Source: JABCYV01 sp963729325 (lineage in GTDB: Bacteria > Acidobacteriota > Terriglobia > Terriglobales > Acidobacteriaceae). From it: a DNA stretch of 64,000 nt. Where the stretch lies: positions 7,684 through 71,683 of the forward strand of contig CAVSNS010000002.1 in the NCBI GenBank assembly GCA_963729325.1, read 5' to 3'. Below, piece by piece: positions 45,745 to 55,963 of this stretch (position 1 is the first letter of the stretch; each line of letters begins with the position of its first letter). The notes below the pieces were generated by a model that saw only the letters and a list, made by a program, of their open reading frames with translations, did not search any database and had not been told where the DNA came from. A program made the position numbers and the translations under genes.

Positions 45745-47604
45745 ATGAATTTCTTTCGTCGCAATTTTTGCCTCCTTCTCTTTGTGCCGCTCCTGTGTCT
45801 TGCCGGGCCGGCACAGGAAGGACCCAATCATCAACATGTCGGCCGCGTGCTCGATTGGAGTTACCGCCATTTGGTAGTCAGCGGCGGATTAAGTCCCGCC
45901 AACCTCGAAGCGGCGAAGACAGAGCCTCGCATTCTGTTTCACTTGGCAGCGCGTAACTTTCATCGGGAGGGTTCGTCCTCAGGTCAAGCCGGCTACGGTC
46001 CAGAGAACGATCTCGCCGCCGGTCTCGGGGACAGCCCTTTCGTGATTCGGAAAAAGCCACCTCTGAGGAGAGATTGGAGCGTTTCCCTAGGAGCAGGCAC
46101 TGTCGCTGCCAACAATTTTCCCGCAAAGTTCAGTTTCGACATCAATGCCACCCCCGACTGCCTTAACGACTATGCGCTGTTTGCTTTAAACGTTGCAGGC
46201 GTGACCAACGGGCAGGCGAATATAGTCGGGATAAATCAGCTCTACAGCGGCACAGGCGGAATCTGTGGTGCCAACCCCAACGTCAACTGGGCGTACAACG
46301 GAAGCACGAGCGGCGGCTCGGTCTTGACTTCCCCCGTACATGTCTCTGGACGGCAAGAAAATCGCTTACGTCGAAAGTGCGGCCGCCTCCGCAATTTTCC
46401 ATGTTCTGACTTTGGGGTCCTCAGCGGGGACTGTCACCAGAGCGGCGGTGCCAATCGCTAGCGGCAGTTGCTTGGCCACCACCTCATGCCTGAAGTCCGT
46501 CACTTTCTCGTCTACGGCCACGGCCACGTTGGCTTCGCCTTGGGTCGACTACGAGACAGACAAAGCTTTTGTGGGTAGCGACGACGGCAAGATTTACAAG
46601 ATCAGTTGCGTCTTTAAGTGTGCCTTGAATAGTCAACCCACTGTGTTGTGGACCTTCGCCCTGCCCGTCGCCGGCACCGGCGGCGCGGCGGCCACGCCCA
46701 ACGGCCCAGTCTACGACTTTCCCAGTGGCAACCTTTTCGTGGGCGATCAGCTCGGCGAGCTTTGGGTTATCAATGCCAAATCGGATGCAACGGCGACTCT
46801 GGCTGCGGGACCAGTGATGATCGGTGGTGGAGGTTGCACGGTCGCCCATCCGCCCGGCCGCACCGGTACGGGCGCAAATTGCAACGCCAGCGGAGGATCC
46901 TATGGGATTCCCGATTCCATCCTCTTCGACAGCAACAGCATCAGCGGGAGGGTATACGCCTTCTCCGGCAACGACGGGACCGCGGGTGCCAGCGCAGTAG
47001 TCGCCCAGCTAGAGTCAGACCTCACGGGGTTGGTGCGCGTCCACGTAGGCCTGGGTAGCGTGGGTAATACCACCACCGACGTGGACATTCACTCCGGCGA
47101 CTTCGACAACAACTATTTCGGCGCAACCCCCGCCAACGGCCACCTCTACGTCGTGGCACAGAGGCGGGCAGCACCGCCGCTGCTTTCTACTGGATTGGGT
47201 TCACTGCTTACCCAACCATGAACTCCGCTACCATCGGGTACATGCCCTCGCGGCACAGCGGCCGGAGAACCCTTGTACTCCGATAACTGAAATCTTACAA
47301 TCCGAATGTGAACTTTGGTGGCGGAGATCACGACATAATAATTAGCGGCGTTGTGGGGACGAAGTGCGGCCCGCAAATAATGGAGTAATTCGTACCGATG
47401 ACATCAGTAATGTGACGTTTCACCAGAAGCCTTAGTGGGGTCAACTATTCCGGTGGAGTCAGTGCCATCATCTTCGACGACGTCAGCGCTAGTGGTCAGG
47501 CGTCCAGCGTGTATTTCAGCACTCTGCAAACCAACGTGAATGTTGGCGGTTGCAACGGAAACATCCACTGCGCCGTAAAGCTGACCCAGCTGGGATTGCA
47601 GTAG
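45745..47604 (+). pseudogene. Exported protein of unknown function, several frame breaks
   Basis: A signal peptide (CLLLFVPLLCLAGPA) opens the frame at 45745. DWSVSLGAGTVAANNFPAKFS, FDINATPDCLNDYALFALNVAG and NIVGINQLYSG follow. Near 46345 the reading shifts to SLDGKKIAYVESAAASAIFHV, TLASPWVDYETDKAFVGSDDG, KIYKISCVFKC, YDFPSGNLFVGDQLGELWVI, and GRVYAFSGNDG. After about 47160 at least two more shifts are needed to reach NPNVNFGGGDHD, DDVSASGQASSVYFSTLQTN and NGNIHCAVKLTQLGLQ before the stop at 47602. The phrases suggest a beta-propeller-like surface protein. Because neighbouring rnr shows the same damage, sequence error is as likely as true decay. Confidence 0.65.
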
Positions 47605-47699
47605 GACCTTAATCTCGCACGGCACCAGCCCGTTTCTGCGTTCCGGCGCCTCCAGAATCGTCTTCGCCGTGCTCGGTCAACTCAGGTATTCTGATAACC

Positions 47700-48242
47700 A
47701 TGAAATCAAACATAGCAGTCAGCATGCGGCCCGAGCCTCGTGAATATGCGCCCTACTATGAGCGTTACGTCTCGTTGGTAGTGGATGACGACATTTTGGT
47801 CGCGCTAGAAAAGCAGCTTCCGGAGACCATCGCGCTCCTCTCTTCTCGCAGCGAAGCAGATGGAGACTTCCGTTACTCGCCGGGCAAGTGGAACGTGAAA
47901 GAAGTTCTCGGGCACGTTGCCGACACGGAGCGAATCTTTACGTATCGGGCCCTCCGCATCTCCCGCAATGACAAAACCCCGATCGAGGGCTTTGAGCAGG
48001 ATGACTATATTCGCTACAGCCCGTTCGAGCACTGTCGTCTCTCGGACGTGGTCGAGGAATTTGCCAGTGTCCGCCAGGCAACTTTGTCGCTGTTCCACAA
48101 CCTGGACGAACCTGCATGGACGCGCCGCGGCGTGGCCAACGAGAGCGAAGTCAGCGTGAGGGCCCTGGCTTACATAATCGCGGGGCATGAACTGCATCAT
48201 CGCACCATTCTGCGGAACAAGTATTTCGGCAATAGCCGCTGA
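47700..48242 (+). CDS. DinB family protein
   Basis: A 180-residue four-helix-bundle DinB-like protein. VALEKQLPETIALLSSRSEA is followed by the family phrase YSPGKWNVKEVLGHVADTER with a metal-ligand His. Then come FEQDDYIRYSPFEHCRL and the last helix ALAYIIAGHELHHRTILRNKYF with two ligand His. It is intact although both neighbours are full of frame breaks. Function may be thiol-transferase-like; unknown here. Confidence 0.88.
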   Translation: MKSNIAVSMRPEPREYAPYYERYVSLVVDDDILVALEKQLPETIALLSSRSEADGDFRYSPGKWNVKEVLGHVADTERIFTYRALRISRNDKTPIEGFEQDDYIRYSPFEHCRLSDVVEEFASVRQATLSLFHNLDEPAWTRRGVANESEVSVRALAYIIAGHELHHRTILRNKYFGNSR

Positions 48243-48276
48243 CAGCCCATAGCCGGAGCCTCGAGCCTAAGTTCTA

Positions 48277-50785
48277 ATGCTTTCCGACTCCTCCATTCTG
48301 AAGAAGATTGAGCACCAACCCAAGCGCACTGCGGGCTTCAAGCAACTGGTGCGGGAACTGGGGACTGCACGGGGGCGACGCTCGGGCCGAACTCACCGAC
48401 CGGCTCGAGCGTCTGGTGGGAGGTGGCCAGCTTCAACGGATTGATTCTGACCGTTACGCCATTCCACAGGCGGCCACTCGGGCAAAAACATGGTGGTCGG
48501 AAGGCTGAGCATGCATCGCGACGGTTTCGGTTTTGTCATTCCCGATCCCACATCTCTGGATGAGCGCATGAAGGCTCGCCTCGCCGGAGACATTTTCATT
48601 CCCCCGCCCGCGGTCGGATCAGCGATGCATGGCGACCGCGTGCTGGTTGAGCGTGGGTAACATCCGTCCGGATGGCCGGGCCGAAGGGCGCATCATTCGC
48701 TCCCTCGACCGGGCTCATGCCACCGTGGTTGGAATTTTTCACTATAGTCAGCGCCACAACTATGTCACCCCGATCGATCAGAAAATCTCCCAGGAAATCA
48801 TCATCCCACCGGGAATGGAATTCCCGAAAGATCTGAAAAAAACGGCGAACAACGAAACCAGCAGAAACCGCGGGCAAACGTAAGAAGTCCGTTCATCGCG
48901 TCCTCGGCAAGGAAGCAGCACGGCGTACCAACTGGGACGATCTGGAAAATGTCGTGGTTGACGTCGAGATCACCGACTGGCCCACTGCTACCCAGAATCC
49001 GCGCGGCCGAGTGGTCGAGATACTGGGCTATCAGGATGACTTCGGCGTCGACGTCGAAATCATGATCCGCAAGTTCCATCTGCCGCATCAGTTTCCGCCT
49101 GAAGTACTCGATGAAGCCCAACACGCGGAACCGATCATTCCTGCTGCAGAGCTGCACAAACGCCGCGACTTTCGCGCTTTTCCTATCGTCACAATTGACG
49201 GTGAGACAGCGCGTGACTTCGATGATGCGGTCACCGTCCGTCTCCTGGATAACGGCAACTTTGAGCTGCAAGTGCACATCGCGGACGTGGCCCACTACGT
49301 CACCCCCGATTCTGCGCTCGATCACGAAGCGCGCCTGCGTGGCACCAGCGTCTACTTTCCTGATCGCGCCGTGCCCATGCTGCCCCTCGAACTATCAACC
49401 GACATCTGCAGCCTTCGTCCACAGGTAGACCGTCTGGTGTTGTCCTGCGTGATGGAAATTGATCATCGCGGGGAGATCGTCGCTTATGAGTTATGCGAAG
49501 GAATTATCCGGTCCAGCGAGCGCATGACTTACACCGACGTCACCGCTGTGCTCGAGGGGGACGCCGGCATACGAAAGCGCTATGCCGAACTGGTCCCGGT
49601 ATTTGAACTGATGCGCGATCTCGCTCTCATTCTGAATCGCAAACGCGAGCGTCGCGGTTCCATCGACTTCGATCTGCCTGAGCCGGTGATTGAGTTCGAC
49701 GAATTTGGATTGATGAAGAGCATCACCCGCTCCGAGCGCAAAATCGCTAACCGCCTAATTGAGGAATTCATGCTCTCGGCCAATGAGAGCGTCGCACAAT
49801 ACCTGGAAAACAAGCGTGTCGCGTCGCTCTATCGCATACACGAGAAACCCGACGCCAAGCGGGTATACGACTTCGAAATCATCGCCGCAACTTTCGGTTA
49901 CTCCCTGGGCGTCGGCGCCCTTCCCATTCATCGCGTCCAACTCAAGACCGATCGCCGCGCCAATTACGGGACTGGCAAGCGGACGACGGGAAATTGAGAT
50001 TCCCAAAGAAGTGCATATCACGCCGCGCATGTATCAGAAGCTCACGGAAAAGATTGCGGGCAAGCCGGAAGAGCGAATTCTTTCGTTTTCTGATGCTACG
50101 TTCCCTGAAACAGGCGCGATACTCGGAGGAGAATCTCGGCCACTTCGCCCTGGCAGCAACGACGTACACGCATTTCACGTCGCCGATCCGCCGGTATCCT
50201 GATCTAATTGTGCACCGAATCCTGAAAGACGTGCTGCGCGAGTCCGCCGAACGCCGGGAAGGAACCGTTCCGGTTGGGGTTTCGCCATCAAGGAGTAATG
50301 TGGGGGCGACGCCTTGGTCAAAACGTCGTGAATCCACCCCGATCGCGCCCATGGGCGGGCCCATCTCGCTCGAAGAACTTCATGACATCGCCGACGAGTC
50401 CAGCCGAGCCGAGCGCCGCGCCGATGAAGCCGAGCGCGAGTTGATGGAATGGAAGAAAGTGAAGTTCATGCAGGATCGCGTCGGCGAGGACTTCGACGGC
50501 TTGATCATCAGCGTGACCAAGTTTGGATTCTTCGTCGAGTTGACCGATCTTTTCGTTGAAGGTCTGGTTCCGCTCGACTCACTCACCGATGATCGCTACA
50601 CTTACCACGAAAACACCCGCGAGATTATCGGCCAACGCAGCCGCAAGATCTACGCTTTGGGACAGAAAATCCGGGTGCTGCTCGATCGGATTGATCCCGT
50701 TGAAAAGAAACTCCAGTTCGCCGTATTCGAGGAAAAGCCAGCCCCGAAGCGCAAGAACCGCCGTGGCTGGTGTAAAATCCTTTGA
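48277..50785 (+). CDS. rnr: Ribonuclease R, about six frame breaks
   Basis: RNase R is a processive 3'-5' exoribonuclease for structured RNA. In order, across frames: a winged helix (ILKKIEHQPKRTAGFKQLVR, LHGGDARAELTDRLERLV), cold-shock domains (MHRDGFGFVIPDP, IRPDGRAEGRIIRSLDRA), then the RNB core. The core holds FPIVTIDGETARDFDDAVTV with the catalytic Asp cluster, ELQVHIADVAHYV, YFPDRAVPMLP and HFTSPIRRYPDLIVHR. The S1 domain at the end is DFDGLIISVTKFGFFVELTD. Breaks lie near 48365, 48480, 48655, 48870, 49985 and 50090. All domains are present in order, so the gene is whole but unreadable as given. Error in the consensus is likely. Confidence 0.85.
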
Positions 50786-50835
50786 GTTAACCCCCCGCTA
50801 GCCGCAACTTTGAGACGCGGCTGGTTCCTGCCCGT

Positions 50836-50912
50836 CGGGACGTGGCTCAGCCTGGTAGAGCACTCGCTTGGGGTGCGAGGGGTCGGCAGTTCAAATCTGC
50901 CCGTCCCGACCA
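50836..50912 (+). tRNA. tRNA-Pro (GGG), CCA encoded
   Basis: A 77-base cloverleaf. Acceptor CGGGACG (50836-50842) pairs with CGTCCCG (50902-50908), followed by discriminator A and encoded CCA. The D-arm is GCTCAGCCTGGTAGAGC. The anticodon arm is CTCGC-TTGGGGT-GCGAG with anticodon GGG. The T-arm has loop TTCAAAT. It lies 50 bp after rnr and about 300 bp before the IS110 transposase. Confidence 0.96.
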
Positions 50913-51039
50913 ACAATTCTCGTACCTTCCTTTCAGGACCTTGTGGGCACACCCATCGTTCACTTTTGAACCGGACGTTTGGTCAACGCATTATGAAAGA
51001 GCGCCCCGCTTCAGAAGGTGGAAGCGCGGATGAGGCGCC

Positions 51040-52720
51040 GCCTCCGCTGTGCTGTGTAGGGCAGCGCTCCGCTACGACGGCTAGAAGTGACGGCAGGTCT
51101 GGTGCTGTAGGAAAGAACCGCAGAAGGGTGTAGGCAAGGCAGCTGAACAATGGCATTTTACCTTGAGGGAAAGATAAGCGTGGACGCGAATGACCTTTCC
51201 CCCAAGGAGGCAACTGCAATGAGTCGCGACATAAAGTATATCGGCATGGACGTGCACAAGGAAGCGGTGGTGATCGCCGTCCTGAACAGCAGTGGAAAGC
51301 TGGTCATGGAGTCCATCGTCGAAACCAAAGCCAGCAGCATTCTGCAGTTCATCCACGGTCTACGGGGCGAGCTGCATGTGACCTGGGAAGAGGGGACCTG
51401 GGCCTCTTGGCTGTACGATCTGCTGCAGCCTCAGGTGAAGCAAGTTCTGGTCTGCAATCCGCGGCGCAATGCCTTGTTAAAGGAAGGCAGCAAGAGCGAC
51501 AAGGTGGATGCACAGAAGCTGGCCGAGTTGTTGCGCACGGGCATGCTGCGGCCGGTCTATCACGGAGAAAATGGACTGCGGACGCTGCGCGAGTTGGCGC
51601 GTAGTTATCAGACCATCAGCAAAGATTTGAACCGGGTGATGAATCGGCTGAAGGCGCTGTATCGCGGTTGGGGCATCGCATGTGCCGGCACCCAGGTTTA
51701 CAGCTCGCGCTATCGCGAGGAATGGTTGAACAAGATCCCGCACGCCGGGGTGCGCCGCCGCGCGGAGTTGCTCTATCAACAGCTGGATGGATTGCAGGGC
51801 TTGCGGCGAACCTTGCGACCCGAGTTGTTGGCGGAGAGCCGGAAACACAAAGCCGTGAAACTACTGCGCCAGATTCCCTGCATCGGTCCGATTCGAGCAG
51901 CCCGCCTACTGGCGCTGATGCAAACCCCGCATCGGTTTCGCAGCAAGCGGCAACTGTGGACCTACAGTGGATTGGGGATTGAGACGCACGACAGTGCGCA
52001 ATTCCGTTTTGTCGGTGGGCAACTGCAGCGTTCCAAGAAGCCCCAGCAGCTGCGTGGTCTGAATCGAAATCACAACCATGAGATGAAAGAAATCTTCAAG
52101 GGTGCGGCCACCCGAGCCAGCTGTGGTAGGGGACCGTTGCACGATTTCTACGCGGCTTTGCTGATCAAGGGCATGAAGCCGGAGATGGCGCGTCTGACCC
52201 TGGCGCGCAAGATCGCAGCCATTGCTTTGACACTTTGGAAGAAGGAGGAACGTTTCGACGCAGAACACCTGAAACCGCAAGCAGCTTGAGCGTCCATAGA
52301 ACCCAGGTGATCTCCCAGGTTTTCCTGCCTCGGGTGATGGCCATCGGTTCTTACGATGCTCGGGTTCGAGAGAGAGTATCCATGCACTCGTTAGGCGCTG
52401 CGTGCGCTGCTGTTCAGCGCCGAGTCTCCGAGTCAATCCTATGCCCTCTCGGATAACCCAAAAAAGCTGTAGGCCTCGAGCCTCTCATAGGATCGTGGTT
52501 GGCACTTAAGCCAACGCTTAGCTTGCGAGCCTCGGGAACCGAATGGCGTCGAGCGTCACCGTTTCATGAAACCGTTGCGTTGGGACAAGCAACTGGGGTT
52601 GGCTTTGCCGCTGGAGTACGCGGCGATCCAAAGCGGCAAAACCAAGAGCCCCTCTAATAAGGAGGCGGGGCTGGATATAAGTCACCACACCCGCATCTTC
52701 TCGAGGGGCGGGGAGAAGCT
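51040..52720 (+). mobile_element. IS110-type insertion sequence, ends uncertain
   Basis: One transposase gene with roughly 150-300 bp of non-coding DNA upstream and 430 bp downstream. As usual for IS110 there are no clear terminal inverted repeats, and I cannot fix the ends from this window alone. The downstream part is GC-rich with several hairpins and could encode the guide (bridge) RNA of IS110/IS1111 elements. An intrinsic terminator at 52697 may mark the right side. TCATAGGAT occurs twice, near 52486 and 52741. Downstream neighbours belong to the host. Confidence 0.6.
51219..52289 (+). CDS. IS110 family transposase (recombinase)
   Basis: A DEDD recombinase of 356 residues that acts with a guide RNA. 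The RuvC-like half has YIGMDVHKEAVVIAVLNSSG (first Asp), HVTWEEGTWASWLYDLL (Glu), and KSDKVDAQKLAELLRTGMLR (last Asp pair). A coiled middle follows. The Transposase_20 half has LRQIPCIGPIRAARLLALMQ and KRQLWTYSGLGIETHDS, with the candidate Ser nucleophile in YSG. ATG 51219 is preceded by AAGGAGG; the open frame to 51150 lacks a ribosome site. Intact, so the element may be active. Confidence 0.95.
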   Translation: MSRDIKYIGMDVHKEAVVIAVLNSSGKLVMESIVETKASSILQFIHGLRGELHVTWEEGTWASWLYDLLQPQVKQVLVCNPRRNALLKEGSKSDKVDAQKLAELLRTGMLRPVYHGENGLRTLRELARSYQTISKDLNRVMNRLKALYRGWGIACAGTQVYSSRYREEWLNKIPHAGVRRRAELLYQQLDGLQGLRRTLRPELLAESRKHKAVKLLRQIPCIGPIRAARLLALMQTPHRFRSKRQLWTYSGLGIETHDSAQFRFVGGQLQRSKKPQQLRGLNRNHNHEMKEIFKGAATRASCGRGPLHDFYAALLIKGMKPEMARLTLARKIAAIALTLWKKEERFDAEHLKPQAA

Positions 52721-52727
52721 TTTTTTC
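52697..52727 (+). terminator. Intrinsic terminator
   Basis: Stem CTTCTC/GAGAAG (52697-52702 and 52713-52718) around a G-rich loop, followed by C and seven T (52720-52726). It is correctly placed to end a transcript from the IS110 element. Confidence 0.65.
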
Positions 52728-52789
52728 TTGACATCCTCTTTCATAGGATGAGTGCTAACGCCTGTTTTCGCCAACTATTGTTAGCACTG
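52728..52789. promoter_or_regulatory. TTGACA plus 9-bp inverted repeat resembling CIRCE half-sites
   Basis: TTGACA (52728-52733) is followed by the hairpin CATCCT/AGGATG. Then comes the perfect inverted repeat AGTGCTAAC (52751-52759) ... GTTAGCACT (52780-52788), with a 20-base spacer. The arms equal the half-sites of the HrcA operator CIRCE (TTAGCACTC-N9-GAGTGCTAA) but in inside-out order. No heat-shock gene follows; the next 230 bp show no convincing gene. It may be the orphaned control region of a gene lost by the IS insertion. Confidence 0.35.
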
Positions 52790-53016
52790 CTACAAAATTG
52801 CCACCCGACGGTCAAGCGTCGGTATCTGTCAAAGAAAATCTGTACGCGTTACGGTACGGCGTGGGGCTTCAACGTCTACCGTCTTGGTATGCATCTTGAC
52901 ATTGGGCTCCTCATGCACCCAGATCCCCGGTGGGCGGGTTCCATTCCGCAATTCTTCAAAGGTGTTGCCGACCACCCTTGGCGCATGGAGCGAACCGTCC
53001 TCACCCGCCGCGCGAT

Positions 53017-54240
53017 TTAGACAAGGTCCCGTAGTTTGAAAACGACGCTACGGCGCTTACCCGCGGAATCGAGTAGCAGGGTCATCTTTTTGCCCACGGG
53101 TTCGCGGCGGATCTTCTCTCGCGCGTCAGGCAAGACCAAATTGGCGGTGTCGGCGTCGTCAATCGCCAGGATTGTGTCGCCTCGTTGGACGCCGGCAGCG
53201 GCAGCCGGACCGCCAGCGATGACATCGATAGCGACGAAGTGTTCACCGCTCTGCCCCATCCACAGGCCAACGCGGTCGTAGCTGTCGCGGCGACCGTACT
53301 GCGAGTTTTTCTCAAAGATGATTCGGTTGCGCGAATAATCGAAGGTGACGTCGAACTGAGAAAGTACGTCGGGCCCGATCAAGCCGGCCATTGCAGACGA
53401 GGTAGTCAGCCCTTGCTTCTGAGTGGAGAGCCGAACCACGAGATCACGGACAACAACATTGCCGATTCTCAATTCCTCCGCCCGAGCAAGAAGCGAGCGG
53501 ACCGGCCCCCCAATTCCCCAGCCCGTGACGCCTTCGAGGTGGGCGCTATATTTTTCCCTGAGTCGGTTCTGATCGACGAATGGAGTATAGAGCAACAGAG
53601 AAGAGCGAGCGCCGGTGTCGACACCGAATTTGCCTCTAATTTCGTCCAGTTCGGCATCGACGACCGGAATCTGGCGCGGACGATCAAAGGGCACGATCAC
53701 GCCTGCTCCTTGATAGTTGAACTTGTCAGGCAGAGTGAACGTCAAGACTTTGCGGACGTAGTCATGTTTGACAACGACGTGCTGGAATACTTCCAGGCCG
53801 ACGACGCCGTCAACAGGCTTCGAACCGAACACGTTGCCTGAATCGCCAAATGGATACACGTCAGCTTCGAGGTCCCTGAACTGCAAGTCCCCGAGTTGAG
53901 CTTCCGCGAGGTGGGTACTGCGGACGGAAACTGTCTTTTCTCCTACGCCGCGGTCCTCGCCCGCTTCTTCTGTCTTCAGGCCGAGCGTCTGCACGGTAGT
54001 GTCGGCAAGTGAGAATCCAGTTGCGCCAGTATCCAGGATGAAGTGGAACGGACCTCGTCTATTGAGCTGAACTTCCACAAACACGCGGTTGTCGATCAGT
54101 TCGAAGGGCAGCGTGGTTGAGCTCTTGTCGCCCGCAATCGAGAATTTCGTCGGGACCAGTGATTGGCCGACAGATAAAGTCAACATGATCAGTACGGCTA
54201 ATAAAAGTCTCCAGCACCGGGTTCTACCGAAGAAAATCAT
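53017..54240 (-). CDS. Exported retropepsin-like aspartyl protease with C-terminal PDZ domain
   Basis: About 407 residues. A signal peptide or anchor (CWRLLLAVLIMLTLSVGQSL) is followed by two retropepsin-like lobes. Lobe one has PFHFILDTGATGFSL (catalytic DTGA) and DGVVGLEVFQHVVVKHDY. Lobe two has GKFGVDTGARSSLLL (second DTGA) and LIGPDVLSQFDVTFDYSRN. The PDZ domain follows: VIAGGPAAAAGVQRGDTILAI and KIRREPVGKKMTLLL. The paired DTGA motifs suggest one polypeptide forms the whole active site. I use ATG 54240 (MIFFGRTRCW); the open frame runs to 54327. Substrate unknown. Confidence 0.87.
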   Translation of the reverse strand: MIFFGRTRCWRLLLAVLIMLTLSVGQSLVPTKFSIAGDKSSTTLPFELIDNRVFVEVQLNRRGPFHFILDTGATGFSLADTTVQTLGLKTEEAGEDRGVGEKTVSVRSTHLAEAQLGDLQFRDLEADVYPFGDSGNVFGSKPVDGVVGLEVFQHVVVKHDYVRKVLTFTLPDKFNYQGAGVIVPFDRPRQIPVVDAELDEIRGKFGVDTGARSSLLLYTPFVDQNRLREKYSAHLEGVTGWGIGGPVRSLLARAEELRIGNVVVRDLVVRLSTQKQGLTTSSAMAGLIGPDVLSQFDVTFDYSRNRIIFEKNSQYGRRDSYDRVGLWMGQSGEHFVAIDVIAGGPAAAAGVQRGDTILAIDDADTANLVLPDAREKIRREPVGKKMTLLLDSAGKRRSVVFKLRDLV

Positions 54241-54541
54241 CCCTCGAACGAGGCGAGAATGTTCCGTGCGGATTGGCATTCTGGGCCGCTGCAATCTCCA
54301 TTCAGCTCCTCGCTGTAGCGCTCGCATCCAGCAGCACTCCCTGTGTACCCATCACTCTCTATTATGGTTTATTACTACAATGCTGACCCTGAGTTGTAAA
54401 TCAAAATGGTAGTGGGCGAGCAAAGTGGATTGCGTAATATAATCGACGACCGAAGGTCATGTTAGGTCTGCACGAGGGTCGTCTTCGTGAACCGTCGCGG
54501 TAATCAGCAGCGCATCCCCAAAAATCTGGTAACAGGAAGTC

Positions 54542-55158
54542 GTGATCGTGAAAAGAAGAGAATTTCGGCTCACGAGCCTCGTCGTCTTGGTCATCTCAAT
54601 TGCGCCGATGATATACGCAAAGCAGATGAGACCTACGCCGCAGACTTTGACTTGCGGATCCAGAGGAAATCACAGAGCATACTGCGCCGCTGACACCCGT
54701 CGCGGAGCGATTCTCGTACAACAAGTGAGCCAGGCTCCGTGTGTTCAGGGCCGCAGTTGGGGCTTTGATGCCCGGGGCATATGGGTTCAGAACGGGTGCC
54801 GGGCGCAGTTTCAGCTTGGGCAATACGGAAGTCCGGCTTGGGGAACCCTGGTCCCGGTCATCGGCCGCCTCGGCCACCGGGAGCCGGAGCCTGTTTCTAC
54901 AAGGACGCTCACTATAGCGGTGATTACTTCTGCATGCGGAGAGGCGACCAATACAACAATCTTCCTCCGGGGTTCAACGACAGCATTTCCTCAATTAAGG
55001 TTTTTGGCGGCGCCCAGGTCGACTTCTACAGCGATAGCAATTTCCGCAACCGGCATCAAAGCACCCGGCGTGACGTACCAAACCTGAGAAACATGCCTAT
55101 TCGTGAGACGCCTAACGCGCACTGGAACGACCGCATTTCCTCAATTCAAGTACGGTAG
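54542..55158 (+). CDS. Exported DUF3011 - beta/gamma-crystallin fusion protein, frameshifted
   Basis: Signal peptide (RLTSLVVLVISIAPMIYA) from GTG 54542. Then DUF3011: TLTCGSRGNHRAYCAADTRR, AILVQQVSQAPCVQGRSWGF, DARGIWVQNGCRAQF, with its conserved cysteines. After a break near 54860 a beta/gamma-crystallin module follows: GACFYKDAHYSGDYFCMRRG, LPPGFNDSISSIKVFGGAQV, DFYSDSNFRNRH, and NDRISSIQVR. The N/D-D-x-I-S-S segments are calcium-binding-type motifs of microbial crystallins. One base corrects the break. About 200 residues in total. Stands alone. Confidence 0.82.
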
Positions 55159-55253
55159 AAGAATCGGGCTGCAGGCTTTGCTTGTAACCTTGCATCAAAA
55201 AAGATGAGAGACGCTATTGGCGAGCCCCTTCTTCGCATCGCGGAGCACTGATC

Positions 55254-55676
55254 TTAATTGCAAGTTGCCAGATTGTGACTCATTCCCTGGATACTGAAAC
55301 CTGCATTGATAACCATAGGAAGACTCCACAACCGAGAATGATGTTTCTTCAGGTAATAGGCAGCGACTGTGGCGCCAATACTTTTGCCGGCCGCTACCGC
55401 GTACGCGCGTCCAACGGTGGGATGCGCCCCGTATAACCACGGAGACTCGGACTCCACATTGCAGGATCGAGATTGCCCGGGCGGCGTGTTCTTCCAATTC
55501 TGAATCGCCCAGGTCGTAGTGTAGGAATCGGCGAATGTGCCGCCTGCAGATAGCGCAGTTAACACCATGAACTTCTTGTCCACGATCTTGGTTGAGCTTT
55601 CAGTGGAGTTCTGCGCAACAGACACTGCGACCAGAATTAAGCAGCAACCTGCAAGGTGGAAAGCTTGTTTTTTCAT
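55254..55676 (-). CDS. Small exported or membrane protein of unknown function
   Basis: About 140 residues from ATG 55676 (MKKQAFHLAGCC), with a signal peptide (LAGCCLILVAVSVAQ) and two further weakly hydrophobic stretches (KFMVLTALSAGGTFADSYTTT and AVAAGKSIGATVAAYYLKKHH). The pattern resembles small acidobacterial proteins of unknown role with two or three membrane-associated helices. The open frame extends to 55733, including another Met at 55691. Divergent neighbours are unrelated. Confidence 0.7.
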   Translation of the reverse strand: MKKQAFHLAGCCLILVAVSVAQNSTESSTKIVDKKFMVLTALSAGGTFADSYTTTWAIQNWKNTPPGQSRSCNVESESPWLYGAHPTVGRAYAVAAGKSIGATVAAYYLKKHHSRLWSLPMVINAGFSIQGMSHNLATCN

Positions 55677-55963
55677 GAGTAAGACGCTCATGTGCGGTTG
55701 ATGCAGTCTCAACGCCACTCTAAACCGCTGCAACAGTTCAAAGTCTTTGATCTATCTGGCTGGAAAGTGAAAAGTCTTGCGTATGGGGAAAGCGAATCGA
55801 AAGGGGAATCTGCGCACGTCAGTAACCGCGAGTAATCAGGTTGCGGGTTACCTTCGAACATTATCGTCGGCAGGCACATCGACAACTCATGTGCATAGAG
55901 GCCAATGATAAACAAAATGTATGAAAGGCTTAACGCCTTCGATTCATTCCTCGACTGAAATCG

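Noticed and set aside
52566..52751. 61-codon frame in the IS110 downstream flank
   Set aside because: Runs through hairpins and the terminator; better explained as non-coding RNA or flank.
52748..53020. 90-codon + strand frame after the IS110 element
   Set aside because: No ribosome site, no family-like sequence, and its start lies inside the inverted-repeat region.
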